Source: Galeruca laticollis (Eukaryota > Arthropoda > Insecta > Coleoptera > Chrysomelidae). Taken from it: 64,000 bases of DNA. Every line of letters starts with the position of its first letter. The first letter of the stretch is position 1. Below, one piece after another: positions 31,800-42,663 of this stretch. The notes under the pieces were generated by a model. It made no database searches, was not told where the DNA came from, and saw only the letters and a program-made list of their open reading frames with translations. The stretch is taken from positions 10,133,754 to 10,197,753 of the forward strand of contig OY998177.1 of the NCBI GenBank assembly GCA_963921935.1, given 5' to 3'. The position numbers and the translations under genes are program-made.

Positions 31800-33310
31800 C
31801 ATCAGATTAGATTAGATTTTAACGGGGTTACACTACACTGAAACCTAAGGTTTATTGTGCCGCCCTATCAGAGCTGTTCTCGCTACTACTACAGCTCGCC
31901 TTCCAGTTCCAGGGTTCTAATGAACTCTGGTATTTGGAACGGCTTCAACGAGGTTATATCCTCACTCTTACAAGTTTCTTGTCCGAAGCATTTCCTGCGT
32001 TGGCTTGCAATAGCAAGGCAATTCAGAACTAGGTAATCCGGAGTTTGATCCTCCTCCCCACAGAATCTACACTGGGCAGTTTCTGCTAGACCTATTCTCA
32101 TTGGGTGTTTCCTAAGGCGAGGCGGCAGTGTCCTGTAAGAAATCACGTGAGGAGATGTAGCTTATTTTTACTGAGGTCCAAATATTTTTTGGATCTAGCA
32201 GTGTCAAAGATCCTCAGGAACTTTTTGGAATGTTCCAAACCGGGGAGGCACCGCCAGAGTGCTTCTCTTTCGATTTCCACCTTCTTCCGAAACTCTTTCT
32301 TAAAGGAGAATTTTCCTACAACACAGAAAGGATCCGGGCCAATAAAGGGCGTTTTGCACCTTTCCTGGCAAGTGTATTGGCCCCTTCATTTTCTGTGATT
32401 CCCGAGTGGCCAGGAACCCAAGCATAAGAGACCCTGTTATTCTTGCCTAATTCATCAAGTTTTTTTCGGCACTCCCATGCCAACTAAGAGTCAATGACAT
32501 GGGAGCTCAATGCTTTGATAGCTGCTTGACTATCAGAATGGATCGATATGTCACATTTCTGATAGTTTCTTTCTAGGTTCATTTCCACGCATCTTCCAAT
32601 CGCAAGTATTTCTGCCTGAAAGACACTCAGTAAGAAGCCTAACGATAATGAGTGCCCAGTGCCAGGCGCAAATACTCCAGCGTGTACTCCAGTGGTCGTT
32701 TTTGAACAATCTGTATACCATCTAATGGTGTTTTCTTCGAGATTTTGAGTGGTGTATTCTCTTTCCCAGTCTTTCCTCGTATTTAGCATCATAGTGAAAT
32801 TCTTTTCGATACTTACTTTCTTGATCATTTCGTAACTGGAAAGATTCGCTGATGAGATGTATTTTGTTAGAGAGGACCAGGCTCCCTGATTTTCAATACT
32901 CTCATTGCCTGAACCTTCCTTAGATATTCTAAGAATTGCCTCTTGGGCAGATCTTTCTATCACCAGATGTAGAGGTGTGAGATCTGTAATAATCTCAATT
33001 GCCCTAGTTGGACACGTTCTGCACACACAGGCAAGCCTTTGAACTTTGTCGAGGGTCTTCCTCGTACTGTACTGACTTGATTTTGTATGCCAAACTATTG
33101 CCCCATACACGATTACCGGTCTCACAATCATGGCGTATATCCATCACAGTATTTTTGGGTTACAGCTCCACCTGTTACCAGCTAGATTTCTGCACGCCAT
33201 CAAAGCTTTTATTGCTTTACTAGCAGTTATTTTAATATGGTTATTCCAGAGAAGCTCACTGTCTAGGGTTATCCCTAGATATTTACCTTCTAATTTCCAT
33301 TATAAATCAT
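31800..33310 (-). mobile_element. Non-LTR retrotransposon with RNase H, 3' part
   Basis: Minus-strand fragment holding the end of RT, an RNase H domain and a cysteine-containing C-terminus, then a 3' UTR ending in an AATCT-type short tandem tail at about 31800-31825. 5' truncated at about 33310, as is common for non-LTR insertions. An RNase H domain is found in the I, LOA and related clades. Confidence 0.82.
31889..33310 (-). pseudogene. ORF2 C-terminus: RT end, RNase H, zinc-binding tail
   Basis: Reads KYLGITLDSELLWNNH and KIL, then a stop in place of the expected residue before WIYAM. It is then open 33131-32484 with RPVIVYGAIVW, PLHLVIERSA, and RNase H motifs WYTDCSKT (first Asp), FQAEILAI (Glu) and SIHSDSQAAIK (Asp). 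After a stop at 32484 the frame continues with WVPGHSGITENE, the end of RNase H, and then degenerates. A last open block (32146-31889) has CRFCGEE followed by LNC, the usual cysteine tail. RNase H would remove element RNA from the RNA-DNA hybrid. Two or more stops make it inactive. Confidence 0.82.
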
Positions 33311-33446
33311 TAGTACATGTTACTGTGTCAAAAATAGGTTACTCAAAAAATTTAGAAGCTGGAATACAATATCAAGGTATGTCGCCAAAAATTGCCTGGT
33401 TTGTTCACCTGTCAAAATTGCATAAATTGTTATAAAATTATATTAA

Positions 33447-35828
33447 CACTCCAACGCCCACAGTGACCATATAGTTGCAGCTAAATGCTCCACATTACCC
33501 TACCTCTTATGCATGACCTTCACATTTGAATTCGGAACGAAGTGTGCTGTTTTGTGTCTCTTTGCTGTGAGATTTGACAGTCTCAAAAGCGCGATCCTGA
33601 GAGTAACGTGTTTCAGTTTAAGAAATTTGTTTCTTGAGACATCGTAGTGAATTTTGAGAAATATGGACTTTCGACTAGAGTAAGTGATTTTTTAGTTAAA
33701 AACCTATAATAATAATGTAATATTTTTTAAAATTTGTATCAAAAATATGGTATTTTATGTGTTTACACTATTAGTGATGTAAAATTATGTGCGTTTCATA
33801 GATATTTCGTACCATATATTGGCGCGTGACCATATGGTTAGGCTGGGCGCTTTGACTGTCTCATATTTACAAAAGACTGTCTTTTGCAGGCGTGGTTTTA
33901 CATTACAAGAAGCTTTGGATATGGCTTATGATGAGTCGGAAAATGGGACATATGTCGATGCTATTTACATGGTTCCACCAGATCCTTCGGTTTTGACTGA
34001 CGAGGATTCTGCGGATGAGGACGATGGAGGTGTAATAGATAATTTATCCCGTCGACAGTTGTCCTCCCAAGCAGAAATAATTCTTTGGAAAAATGAACGA
34101 ATTGATGAAATACGAGCCAAAGAAGCTTCATCAACACAAACGTTGGCTGTTGAAAAACAAATGTCAACCATCCTTGCTAAAGACAAACGAAAAGGGCCTA
34201 AAAATGTTGGAAAAAATTGGATTTCAGGAGATTTACAGTATATTGAGAAATACTTTCCTACTCCAAAATACGCGCAATTCGAAGAGTTTTCGCCAGCTGA
34301 AATGTTTGAACTTTTTATTGATGATGATGTAATTTCGTTATTTGTTGAAGAGTCAAACAAATATGCAAAATTTCTCAATTGTCCGTATCCAAACATAAGC
34401 AGTGATGCCCAAAGTGCACTTTGGGCATTCTCCTCCTCTCTGGCTATGTGAATTTACCTGGAAAACGATATTTTTGGGATTCTGGTACAGACACTCAAAA
34501 CATTTTAGTAAGAGAAGCTATGAGACGGAATCGATTTTTGCAAATACTGAGATTTTTGCACTAAAATGGATCCTGCTGATAAACTATGGAAATTGCGTCC
34601 ACTGATAACAAAACTTCAAGACAACTTTTCCAAGTATTCCGTTCCAACCAAACACATGAACTATGACGAGTCCATGGTAAATACTATGGCCGTCATAGTT
34701 GTAAGCAGTTTATTAGAGGCAAGCCGATACGTTTCGGCTACAAAGTATGGTGTCTAAATGAAGAGTTGAGCTATTTACATAATTTTGAAGTCTACCAGGG
34801 ACAAGGTCCAAAATGTAATATATTAAACAACTCGAAGTTCGGTTCATCAGCAGCACCATTTGTACAAATGGTTGATGCACTGCCGCAACCAAATTTACGA
34901 TACGAGTTCTTTCTAGACAATTTGTTTATTGGTTTCGATTTGGTAACACATGAAAAATTTGGGTTATGGAGTAACTGGCACTATCCGAGAAAATAGAATT
35001 CCTAGGGACTGTCCTTCAAATAAAAAAGAAAAGATGAAAAAGGCACAACGGGGAAGTTTTGAAAATCAACTCAATAAAGATGATGGAATAATATCCGTTG
35101 GATTGATAACTCTATAGTGACAGTGGCGTCAACATCTTACGGTGTTCAACCTACTTCGACTGTTTCACGATATTCTCAGGCTGAGAAGAAAAAAATCAGT
35201 ATCAGCAGTCCGTATGCTATTCGTCGGTACAATAAGTTCATGGGTGGAACTGATCGTATGGATGAGGACATTGCAAGAAGAAGGATTTCTATTAGGTCCA
35301 AAAAATGGTACTGGCCTCTTCTTACGTGGATGATTGATGCAGCTTGTCACAACGCTTGGGTATTAGATAAAAGTAGTGGTAGACCTATCACCAATCTAGA
35401 TTTTAGAAGAAGCATTGTAAGCAGTTACCTGATGAAATACAGATCAGAGCCCTGTACCTTAGGACGACCATCTTCTTCATCTTTCCTCAAATCAAAAAAA
35501 ATTAAAGCTGATTTCAGATTTGATCGTATGGACCACTTGGTTTGTTCAGTGCCAAATAATAAAAGAAGACGATGTGCTATGGACAACTGCTCTTCAGTGG
35601 GTCGAACTCAGTGCAAAAAATGCGATGTAGGCCTATGTATTAATTGTTTTGAGGCATACCACAGAAAAAATTAATAAATAAATGTACTTTCCAAAAATAG
35701 TTTATTTTGATTATATATTAGCCCAGCGTGACCATATGGTTACAGTCTGTTTTGTCCAGTACTAATACAACCTAGTTAAGCAAAAATTATCAATAGATAA
35801 AAAAAATCGAAATTCGGGCGTTGGAGGG
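33447..35828 (+). mobile_element. piggyBac-type transposon
   Basis: 2382 bp. TTAA on both sides (33443-33446 and 35829-35832) is the piggyBac target duplication. Inverted ends: CACTCCAACGCCC at the left and GGGCGTTGGAGGG at the right (one mismatch over 13 bp). A subterminal GTGACCATATRGTTRCAG motif occurs at 33463 and 35728. The single gene is damaged, so this copy is non-autonomous. Confidence 0.93.
33663..35674 (+). pseudogene. piggyBac transposase with one intron, frameshifted
   Basis: Exon 1 is 17 nt (33663-33679, MDFRL plus part of a codon) and ends at a GTAAGT donor. The 210-nt intron ends CTTTTGCAG at 33889. Exon 2 opens with RGFTLQEALDMAYDE, an acidic TDEDSADEDDGG block and a linker to about 34430. 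The expected LGILLLSGYVNLPGKRYFWD block continues in another frame after a lost T near 34422; a stop follows RFLH at about 34562 and further shifts occur after 34700. The three catalytic aspartates can be seen: MNYDESM, FLDNLF and GGTDRMDED. From 35117 to the end it is open, with KKWYWPLLTWMIDAA and a C-terminal cysteine-rich finger (CAMDN, CKKC, CINC). The enzyme cuts at TTAA without leaving a footprint; this copy cannot encode it. Confidence 0.9.
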
Positions 35829-35832
35829 TTAA

Positions 35833-36039
35833 GTGATATTTGCATAGATTGTGTATTCAAATTAGTGGTTTTGCTGATCTTTGAGTAAGTGGGGTCAAAA
35901 AAAATAATCTAGAATGTTCAAACTACTAATTTCTTTGCGGCTGTAGAAAAAATCGCATAGGGCACTCATGGGAATTTGCAATTCCATACTCGTGTGATTC
36001 TGCTACTCAACTATACTATTCTCACGACAGAATGCAGTA
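35833..36039. other. No gene found
   Basis: Short intervening sequence between the piggyBac and the inverted repeat partner; nothing recognised. Confidence 0.5.
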
Positions 36040-36250
36040 GGGGGATCCTCAATGCCTAGACCTTTTTCAGCAGAGGGATCCTCGATGCCTACACTTTTGT
36101 ATACAACTATTTACTTTTTATATTCATTAAATTTGTGCCGTTGTTGGAATAGTATAGTATGCAACATGTGGGAAAAGTACTTTTATCACTCACACAAACT
36201 TCCACACTCGTGGGAAAAGTTGAACTTACCCCACTTGTAGCACAATATAC
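36040..36250 (-). repeat. Hairpin-rich repeat, right copy of the distant inverted pair
   Basis: Contains GCAACATGTGGGAAAAGTAC and, further right, TGGGAAAAGTTGAACTT; related in opposite orientation to 31186-31400. The pair brackets the RNase H element and the piggyBac. Confidence 0.6.
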
Positions 36251-37300
36251 TATTTTCGACAAGTTGTTTATCTATTATCCACTTTTTATTCACGTTAGAG
36301 CGATATCCACATATATCAGATGTAGCTTTCAAATAATTCCACTTCATCCCTTCCTTCGGTATTAAATCTTCGTTTTAAATAGTTGTGACATATGTATTTA
36401 ACTATTCTATAAAAAAACTGACGGTATTTCACTTGAATGTTCATCCATATTCACGGATTTCTTTTTGTGTGAAGTAGCAATCTCATATTCGTTTATTTCA
36501 TTTTTCTAAGATACTTTTCATAAAAGTACCAATGGTGAGGCACCTCCGAAATACGTATTATTAGTTTTAGTTAACTAGATTAGATTATGTAGATCGAAGT
36601 TATTGAATACATTTATTGTAATATACTGTGTATCATTTACCGACCACTATACTGCGTGCGACGGAAAAACACCATCGTATATTATAGTATTTTTTCTACG
36701 ATCAAGTCTGTGAACGTCAAAAATCGCACTGCCAACATTCCTTGTAAATGACATTTAACAAGAACATGCACGTAATGAGATCTCCTAACAAACACGTGCG
36801 TTTTGAGAAGAAAACTTGAACTTCTTGGTTTAATTCAATTACAATCGAATTTTTATTTACGTAAGACTTTATTTGGTCTATTTACACAAATTTAGTCAAT
36901 TGAAAAACATAAAAACTTTTAGCATTAGCGAGATATATTTAGGATTGAAAGAGTGATGCCCCTAGATGTAGGCAGCACATTATGCAATTTCTTTAAAAAT
37001 AGGACACGTTTTTTTAAGTAGCATGCTATGAAAATTAATGTGATGTCATTTATATTGTCAATTTCTTGAACAAAATATAATACAATTATAAATAACCGTT
37101 CATCACCATTAAATAATAGGGCACAATCGATTTACATTAATCGTTCAACTGTTATTAACAACTATGATAATAAAGTTTAAATGATTGCGATGTTTATCAT
37201 TTAATGGAACAAAATGAGTGGACGTAGAAAAAGTATAGTACGTTACACGAGTTGTAAGACTGCGCGGCTTCGTGCATAAACTTTTTAATTTCGTGCGTAA
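36251..37300. other. No gene found
   Basis: About 1 kb of AT-rich sequence without supported ORFs. Its right end adjoins the tyrosine-recombinase remnant and may include that element's 3' untranslated region. Confidence 0.5.
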
Positions 37301-37307
37301 TGGTTTA

Positions 37308-38175
37308 CTAACAACTCTTGTTACGTAATATACTATTTAATAATTTTATCGTATAACATTTGATTACATAACAATAGTTATTATGATAATTGTTTATGGT
37401 GACATTACAGTTGTTAAATATAAACGGTAAATCGGTTATTCTGCTTGTTGAATTGTAAGAAAGATTTACATTATTAATCGTGTTTGGTAAACTTTCATTT
37501 TCATCACTATTACTTGTACTTGCTATTGCAGATGCTATTTTAGATGAATTGTTTGTTCGAATATTCAAGTAATTAACCGCATAGCGTTCAGCTATGGCCG
37601 ATGAGGGCCATCCGCCGTATCTTTCTAAATCTAATAGATCGCCACCCGCGTTAACAAGAATAGTCGCTGACGAGCGCAGGAAACAGTGACCTGTACCTAT
37701 AAGTTACTGCCTCTGGTAGTTCCAGGTATGTAGCAATTTGTTTTGGTATGTTCCCTATTTTATTGATACCAACACACTGCCTGGTACATTTTCCGTTTAC
37801 ATAGTTTAGAAAAAAAAAGGTAATTTTGTAGCCTCATTTACTGCAAAGCGAAGGTAAATATATTTTTTCACTTTGGGGTAAAAATATTCTGGAACCACAA
37901 AAGAACGTTGTTGCTTAGTTTTTGAATCAGGAATTATATTAACAAAATTTTTTCCTGTATCTTGAACATGCGATGGTTTTATATTACGTAATTCTTGTTT
38001 TCTGCGTGCATCGTTTTTACCAATTATAAGAACAACCTAGAAGAAAATTTACATAAGTATTTATCAGTATATTGAGCACAATATATTTTACCTTCATAAA
38101 CAAATATATATCATCTGGTGCATTTTCTAGGAAATTAATAATGTTCTCGTTTGCGAAAATTTGGGATTTTTTGAG
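37308..38175 (-). pseudogene. Crypton-like tyrosine recombinase remnant with an intron
   Basis: Minus strand. Exon end (to 38092) reads IINFLENAPDDIYLFMK. Then comes a 55-nt intron (38091-38037) with GTAAAA donor and TTTTCTTCTAG acceptor. The next exon reads VVLIIGKNDARRKQEL, SHVQDTGKNF, NGKCTRQ, INKIGNIPKQIATYLELP and, after a frameshift, TGHCFLRSSATILVNAGG, LLDLERYGGWPSS and AERYAVNYL. These match the catalytic half of Crypton-type tyrosine recombinases: first Arg in ARRKQEL, the HxxR box at GHCFLR, and a Tyr in AERY. In the HxxR box the usual Arg reads Leu. The tail to 37308 is Asn/Ser-rich and ends LPFIFNNCNVTINNY. Further frameshifts occur near 37830. Could derive from a Crypton element or from a domesticated relative; family confidence is good, activity unlikely. 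Confidence 0.72.
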
Positions 38176-38221
38176 TATCCGTCAAATTTTCTTTTAAGTA
38201 GAACTTGTAATTTGGAATAGT

Positions 38222-38222
38222 T

Positions 38223-38274
<52 letters not shown>

Positions 38275-38281
38275 CTCGTAC

Positions 38282-38350
<69 letters not shown>
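38222..38350. repeat. (TA)n with CATA variants
   Basis: About 130 bp of TA and CATA repeats that truncate the tyrosine-recombinase relic and adjoin the foldback repeat. Confidence 0.95.
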
Positions 38351-38352
<2 letters not shown>

Positions 38353-38353
<1 letters not shown>

Positions 38354-38566
38354 AGCAACGAATAGATTAGTGGGTATTGCACGCAAATAGAAGAAGGGGC
38401 TACTGAAAAGAGTGGTAACCGCAGACATGCATGTTTCTAGCTCATTAGCCGTCATCGGTACGGTACAACCAAGAAAAGATGTGAAACATGAGAGCAAAGG
38501 TGTTGAATGAAACATGAGAAAATATAACAGAATTCAGCAGGATAGTCAAACACAACATTTGTGTCA
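38353..38566 (+). repeat. Partial direct copy of the foldback arm
   Basis: The first about 195 bp match 38705-38895 almost exactly (TAAGCAACGAATAGATTAGT to CAGAATTCAGCAG). It continues into GATAGTCAAACACAACATTT, which pairs with the foldback's central segment at about 38960-38983. Confidence 0.8.
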
Positions 38567-38666
38567 GTAATATTAGAAGATCTCGAATATTCGAGACAAC
38601 AACCAACATAGACACGGAGGTGCATATAACACTCCCGTCTGAAACTTCCGACCCAGATTAATGAAA

Positions 38667-39211
38667 TAATAACAAGATGTGCGAATAGTGCGTGACATAT
38701 GAACAATAAGCAACGAATAGATTAGTGGGTATTGCACGCAAATAGAAGAAGGGGCTACTGAAAAGAGTGGTAACCGCAGACATGCATGTTTCTAGCTCAT
38801 TAGCCGTCATCGGTACGGTACAACCAAGAAAAGATGTGAAACATGAGAGCAAAGGTGTTGAATGAAACATGAGAAAATATAACAGAATTCAGCAGAAACA
38901 TGCATGTCTGCGGTTACCACTCTTTTCAGTAGCCCCTTCTTCTATTCTTCTTCTATTACTGACACAAATGTTGTGTTTGACTATCCTGCTGAATTCTGTT
39001 ATATTTTCTCATGTTTCATTCAACACCTTTGCTCTCATGTTTCACATCTTTTCTTGGTTGTACCGTACCGATGACGGCTAATGAGCTAGAAACATGCATG
39101 TCTGCGGTTACCACTCTTTTCAGTAGCCCCTTCTTCTATTTGCGTGCAATACCCACTAATCTATTCGTTGCTTATTGTTCATATGTCACGCACTATTCGT
39201 ACATCTTGTTA
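38667..39211. repeat. Foldback element 1
   Basis: Left arm about 38667-38895 and right arm about 38984-39211 are inverted copies (CAAGATGTGCGAATAGTGCG at one end, its near-complement at the other). The about 90-bp spacer contains a third, short inverted piece of the arm. No coding capacity. Shares conserved stretches with foldback 2, e.g. AAACATGCATGTCT and GGCTAATGAGC. Confidence 0.85.
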
Positions 39212-39574
39212 TATATATATATTCGGAAAGGTTTCCGCGGTTAGAATTATGAACAAACGAACTAGGTTCACGGGTTGAACCGCGTTGGAAATTTGAAATT
39301 TCTCGACGTTTCGGCTTCCACTTTGAAGCCATTATCAAGAGAGGGGGGGTAGGTTATTCGTTCATTAATCTAGGAAGTGATCCGATTCCGTAGTCTCAAT
39401 CTGCCTACTCTACGCAAACGAATCACCCCCTACGGCTAATTCCAAGGCCTCAATCTGCCTACTCCTTGGAATTTCACCGAAAAATCACATAACAATAAAA
39501 TAAATAAATAAAATAAAATAATAATAAAAATTGCTTACCAGTTAAATCACCGTAGAACACTGACACTACACTCA

Positions 39575-40936
39575 CTACTGGCTTGAAGCCGACTGACCAA
39601 AAAGTTGTCGGGACCGTGTATTTATGGGGGACCTATTGGCGGGTATGGTCTTTTTGGCGCGCGCGGTGCGTGTGCCGCTGGCGGGAGTAGCAATAGAGAT
39701 GGGACGTTCGATATCCTGCGATATTTTAGGAGGGTAATTGTTATTCTTGGCGCAGGTCATGGTGGAAGGGGGTGAGGTGGTATCGGAATGGGGCGGGTGG
39801 AGAAGATGTTTCCAGGTTGATGACAATCTTTGGCTGTCGTCCCTGGTATTTAAACAGTTTGGACGTTTTTCTATTTCGATAGCTTCTCGAATTATTCGGG
39901 ACTTAAAGGAGCGGGTTGGGGCGATAGTTATGGTTTTATCGAAATTGATTGTGTGCCCTGTTTGGACACGATGTTGGGCCAAGGTGGAAGAAGGATCGGA
40001 ATTTCTGACAGACAATGAGTGTTCTTTTGCTCTAACCGAGATACGTCGGTTGGTCTGACCTATGTAGGTGCGAGGACAATCTAAGCAAGGGATTTCATAT
40101 ACTCCATGCTGTTCATTGGGAATTTTATCCTTGACAGATCTGATAAGGTGGGAGATTTTTTGTTGGGGTTTGAAGATTGTTCGAATGCCGTGGGGTTTGA
40201 AGATTTTACAGATTCTGTCTGTCACACCTTTTATGTAAGGAAGGGATATTTTCAATTGACTGTCTAAGTCGATGGTGGAAGGTGATGGAGTGGGAGTTGA
40301 AAATTTCTGAATGCTCCTGTTGATTTGGGATTCTTTGTAACCATTTTGAATTAGAGTTTGTTTTAGGAAATTGATTTCTGATGGTCGATTGGATTCGTCA
40401 GAGATATGGATCGGTATACGAGTGTGTTGATGACAGAATTGAGTTGGGCCGGATGGTGATGGGAATGGGCATTGAGAAAACGGTTGGTGTGAGTGGGTTT
40501 ACGATAGATGGAGTGTGAGAAACCATTTGGTGAAAGTTTTTTAATCATAACATCAAGAAATGGTAGAGATGAGTTATCTTCCACTTCCATCGTGAATTGT
40601 ATACAGGGATGTACACTGTTCAGATGGAGTAGGAAGGAACTCAAAGTATCTCTTCCATGGGGCCAAATGACGAAAGTGTCATCAACATATCGTAACCAAC
40701 AGCTTGGTCGGAGGGGAGAGGAAGATAGTGCCGAATTTTCGAAGTGTTCCATGAAAATGTTGGCCATAACCGGAGAGATAGGGGATCCCATAGGGGCACC
40801 TTTCAGTTGTCTGTAGAAGTTACCTTGGAATATGAAGTAGGTGTTGGACAAACAGTGTTTAATTAAGGAAAGACAATCTGAGGGGATGTGGTATTTAGTA
40901 TCTAAGATAGACAAAGTTTCATCGATAGGGATGATA
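39575..40936 (-). pseudogene. Penelope-like RT plus GIY-YIG, copy 2a
   Basis: Minus strand: IPIDETLSILDTKYH, GAPMGSPISPVMAN, catalytic LRYVDDTF and SLPFLDVMIKK. A 4-bp deletion (one TATC lost near 40404) then shifts the frame. The second block (40255-39575) holds the nuclease: GVYEIPCLDCPRTYIGQTNR, RAKEH, and a basic Ser/Pro-rich tail. Compared with 2b the rest is nearly identical. The N-terminal part before the RT palm is missing, so this is a fragment even without the frameshift. Confidence 0.88.
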
Positions 40937-40937
40937 T

Positions 40938-42336
40938 CCTTGTCAGCTTCGACATTGTCTCCTTATTTACTAACATCCCTATCGATGAAACTTTGTCTAT
41001 CTTAGATACTAAATACCACATCCCCTCAGATTGTCTTTCCTTAATTAAACACTGTTTGTCCAACACCTACTTCATATTCCAAGGTAACTTCTACAGACAA
41101 CTGAAAGGTGCCCCTATGGGATCCCCTATCTCTCCGGTTATGGCCAACATTTTCATGGAACACTTCGAAAATTCGGCACTATCTTCCTCTCCCCTCCCAC
41201 CAAGCTGTTGGTTACGATATGTTGATGACACTTTCGTCATTTGGCCCCATGGAAGAGATACTTTGAGTTCCTTCCTACTCCATCTGAACAGTGTACATCC
41301 CTGTATACAATTCACGATGGAAGTGGAAGATAACTCATCTCTACCATTTCTTGATGTTATGATTAAAAAACTTTCACCAAATGGTTTCTCACACTCCATC
41401 TATCGCAAACCCACTCACACCAACCGTTTTCTCAATGCCCATTCCCATAACCATCCGGCCCAACTTAATTCTGTCATCAACACACTCGTATACCGATCCA
41501 TATCTCTATCTGACGAATCCAATCGACCATCAGAAATCAATTTCCTAAAACAAACTCTAATTCAAAATGGTTACAAAGAATCCCAAATCAACAGGAGCAT
41601 TCAGAAATTTTCAACTCCCACTCCATCACCTTCCACCATCGACTTAGACAGTCAATTGAAAATATCCCTTCCTTACATAAAAGGTGTGACAGACAGAATC
41701 TGTAAAATCTTCAAACCCCACGGCATTCGAACAATCTTCAAACCCCAACAAAAAATCTCCCACCTTATCAGATCTGTCAAGGATAAAATTCCCAATGAAC
41801 AGCATGGAGTATATGAAATCCCTTGCTTAGATTGTCCTCGCACCTACATAGGTCAGACCAACCGACGTATCTCGGTTAGAGCAAAAGAACACTCATTGTC
41901 TGTCAGAAATTCCGATCCTTCTTCCACCTTGGCCCAACATCGTGTCCAAACAGGGCACACAATCAATTTCGATAAAACCATAACTATCGCCCCAACCCGC
42001 TCCTTTAAGTCCCGAATAATTCGAGAAGCTATCGAAATAGAAAAACGTCCAAACTGTTTAAATACCAGGGACGACAGCCAAAGATTGTCATCAACCTGGA
42101 AACATCTTCTCCACCCGCCCCATTCCGATACCACCTCACCCCCTTCCACCATGACCTGCGCCAAGAATAACAATTACCCTCCTAAAATATCGCAGGATAT
42201 CGAACGTCCCATCTCTATTGCTACTCCCGCCAGCGGCACACGCACCGCGCGCGCCAAAAAGTCCATACCCGCCAATAGGTCCCCCATAAATACACGGTCC
42301 CGACAACTTTTCGGTCAGTCGGCTTCAAGCCAGTAG
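40938..42336 (+). pseudogene. Penelope-like RT plus GIY-YIG, copy 2b (5' truncated, otherwise open)
   Basis: The plus frame is open from DDILVSFDIVSLFTNIP at about 40938 to the stop at 42336, about 465 codons. It shows FYRQLKGAPMGSPISP, LRYVDDTFVIWP, RKPTHTNRFL (thumb) and a complete GIY-YIG nuclease (GVYEIPCLDC, TYIGQTNRRI, RAKEHSLSVR), then a basic tail. The N-terminal third typical of Penelope proteins is absent and there is no proper start codon, so it is a 5'-truncated copy. RT and nuclease motifs are otherwise intact. Confidence 0.88.
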
Positions 42337-42663
42337 TGAGTGTAGTGTCAGTGTTCTATGGTGATTTAACTGGTAAGCAATTTTTATTATTATTTTATTT
42401 TATTTATTTATTTTATTGTTATGTGATTTTTCGGTGAAATTCCAAGGAGTAGGCAGATTGAGGCCTTGGAATTAGCCGTAGGGGGTGATTCGTTGCGTAG
42501 AGTAGGCAGATTGAGACTACGGAATCGGATCACTTCCTAGATTAATGAACGAATAACCTACCCCCCCCCCTCTCTTGATAATGGCTTCAAAGTGGAAGCC
42601 GAAACGTCGAGAAATTTCAAATTTCCAACGCGGTTCAACCCGTGAACCTAGTTCGTTTGTTCA

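Larger units (their letters stand above)
39252..42663. mobile_element. Penelope-like elements 2a and 2b, head to head
   Basis: Two 5'-truncated copies of one Penelope-like family in opposite orientation: minus 39252-40936 and plus 40938-42663. They meet near 40937 at the same point of the RT (the FTNIPIDE region), so the pair forms a palindrome with arms of about 1.69 kb and a 35-bp centre. The arms differ by only a few substitutions and a 4-bp indel. Each outer end carries the family's 3' tail with a TGATAATGGCTTC-hairpin-GAAACGTC motif. Confidence 0.9.

Noticed and set aside
38194..38515. Tyr-Ile repeat protein
   Set aside because: A translation of the (TA)n tract; the same artefact occurs at 9300, 43100, 45150 and 51100.
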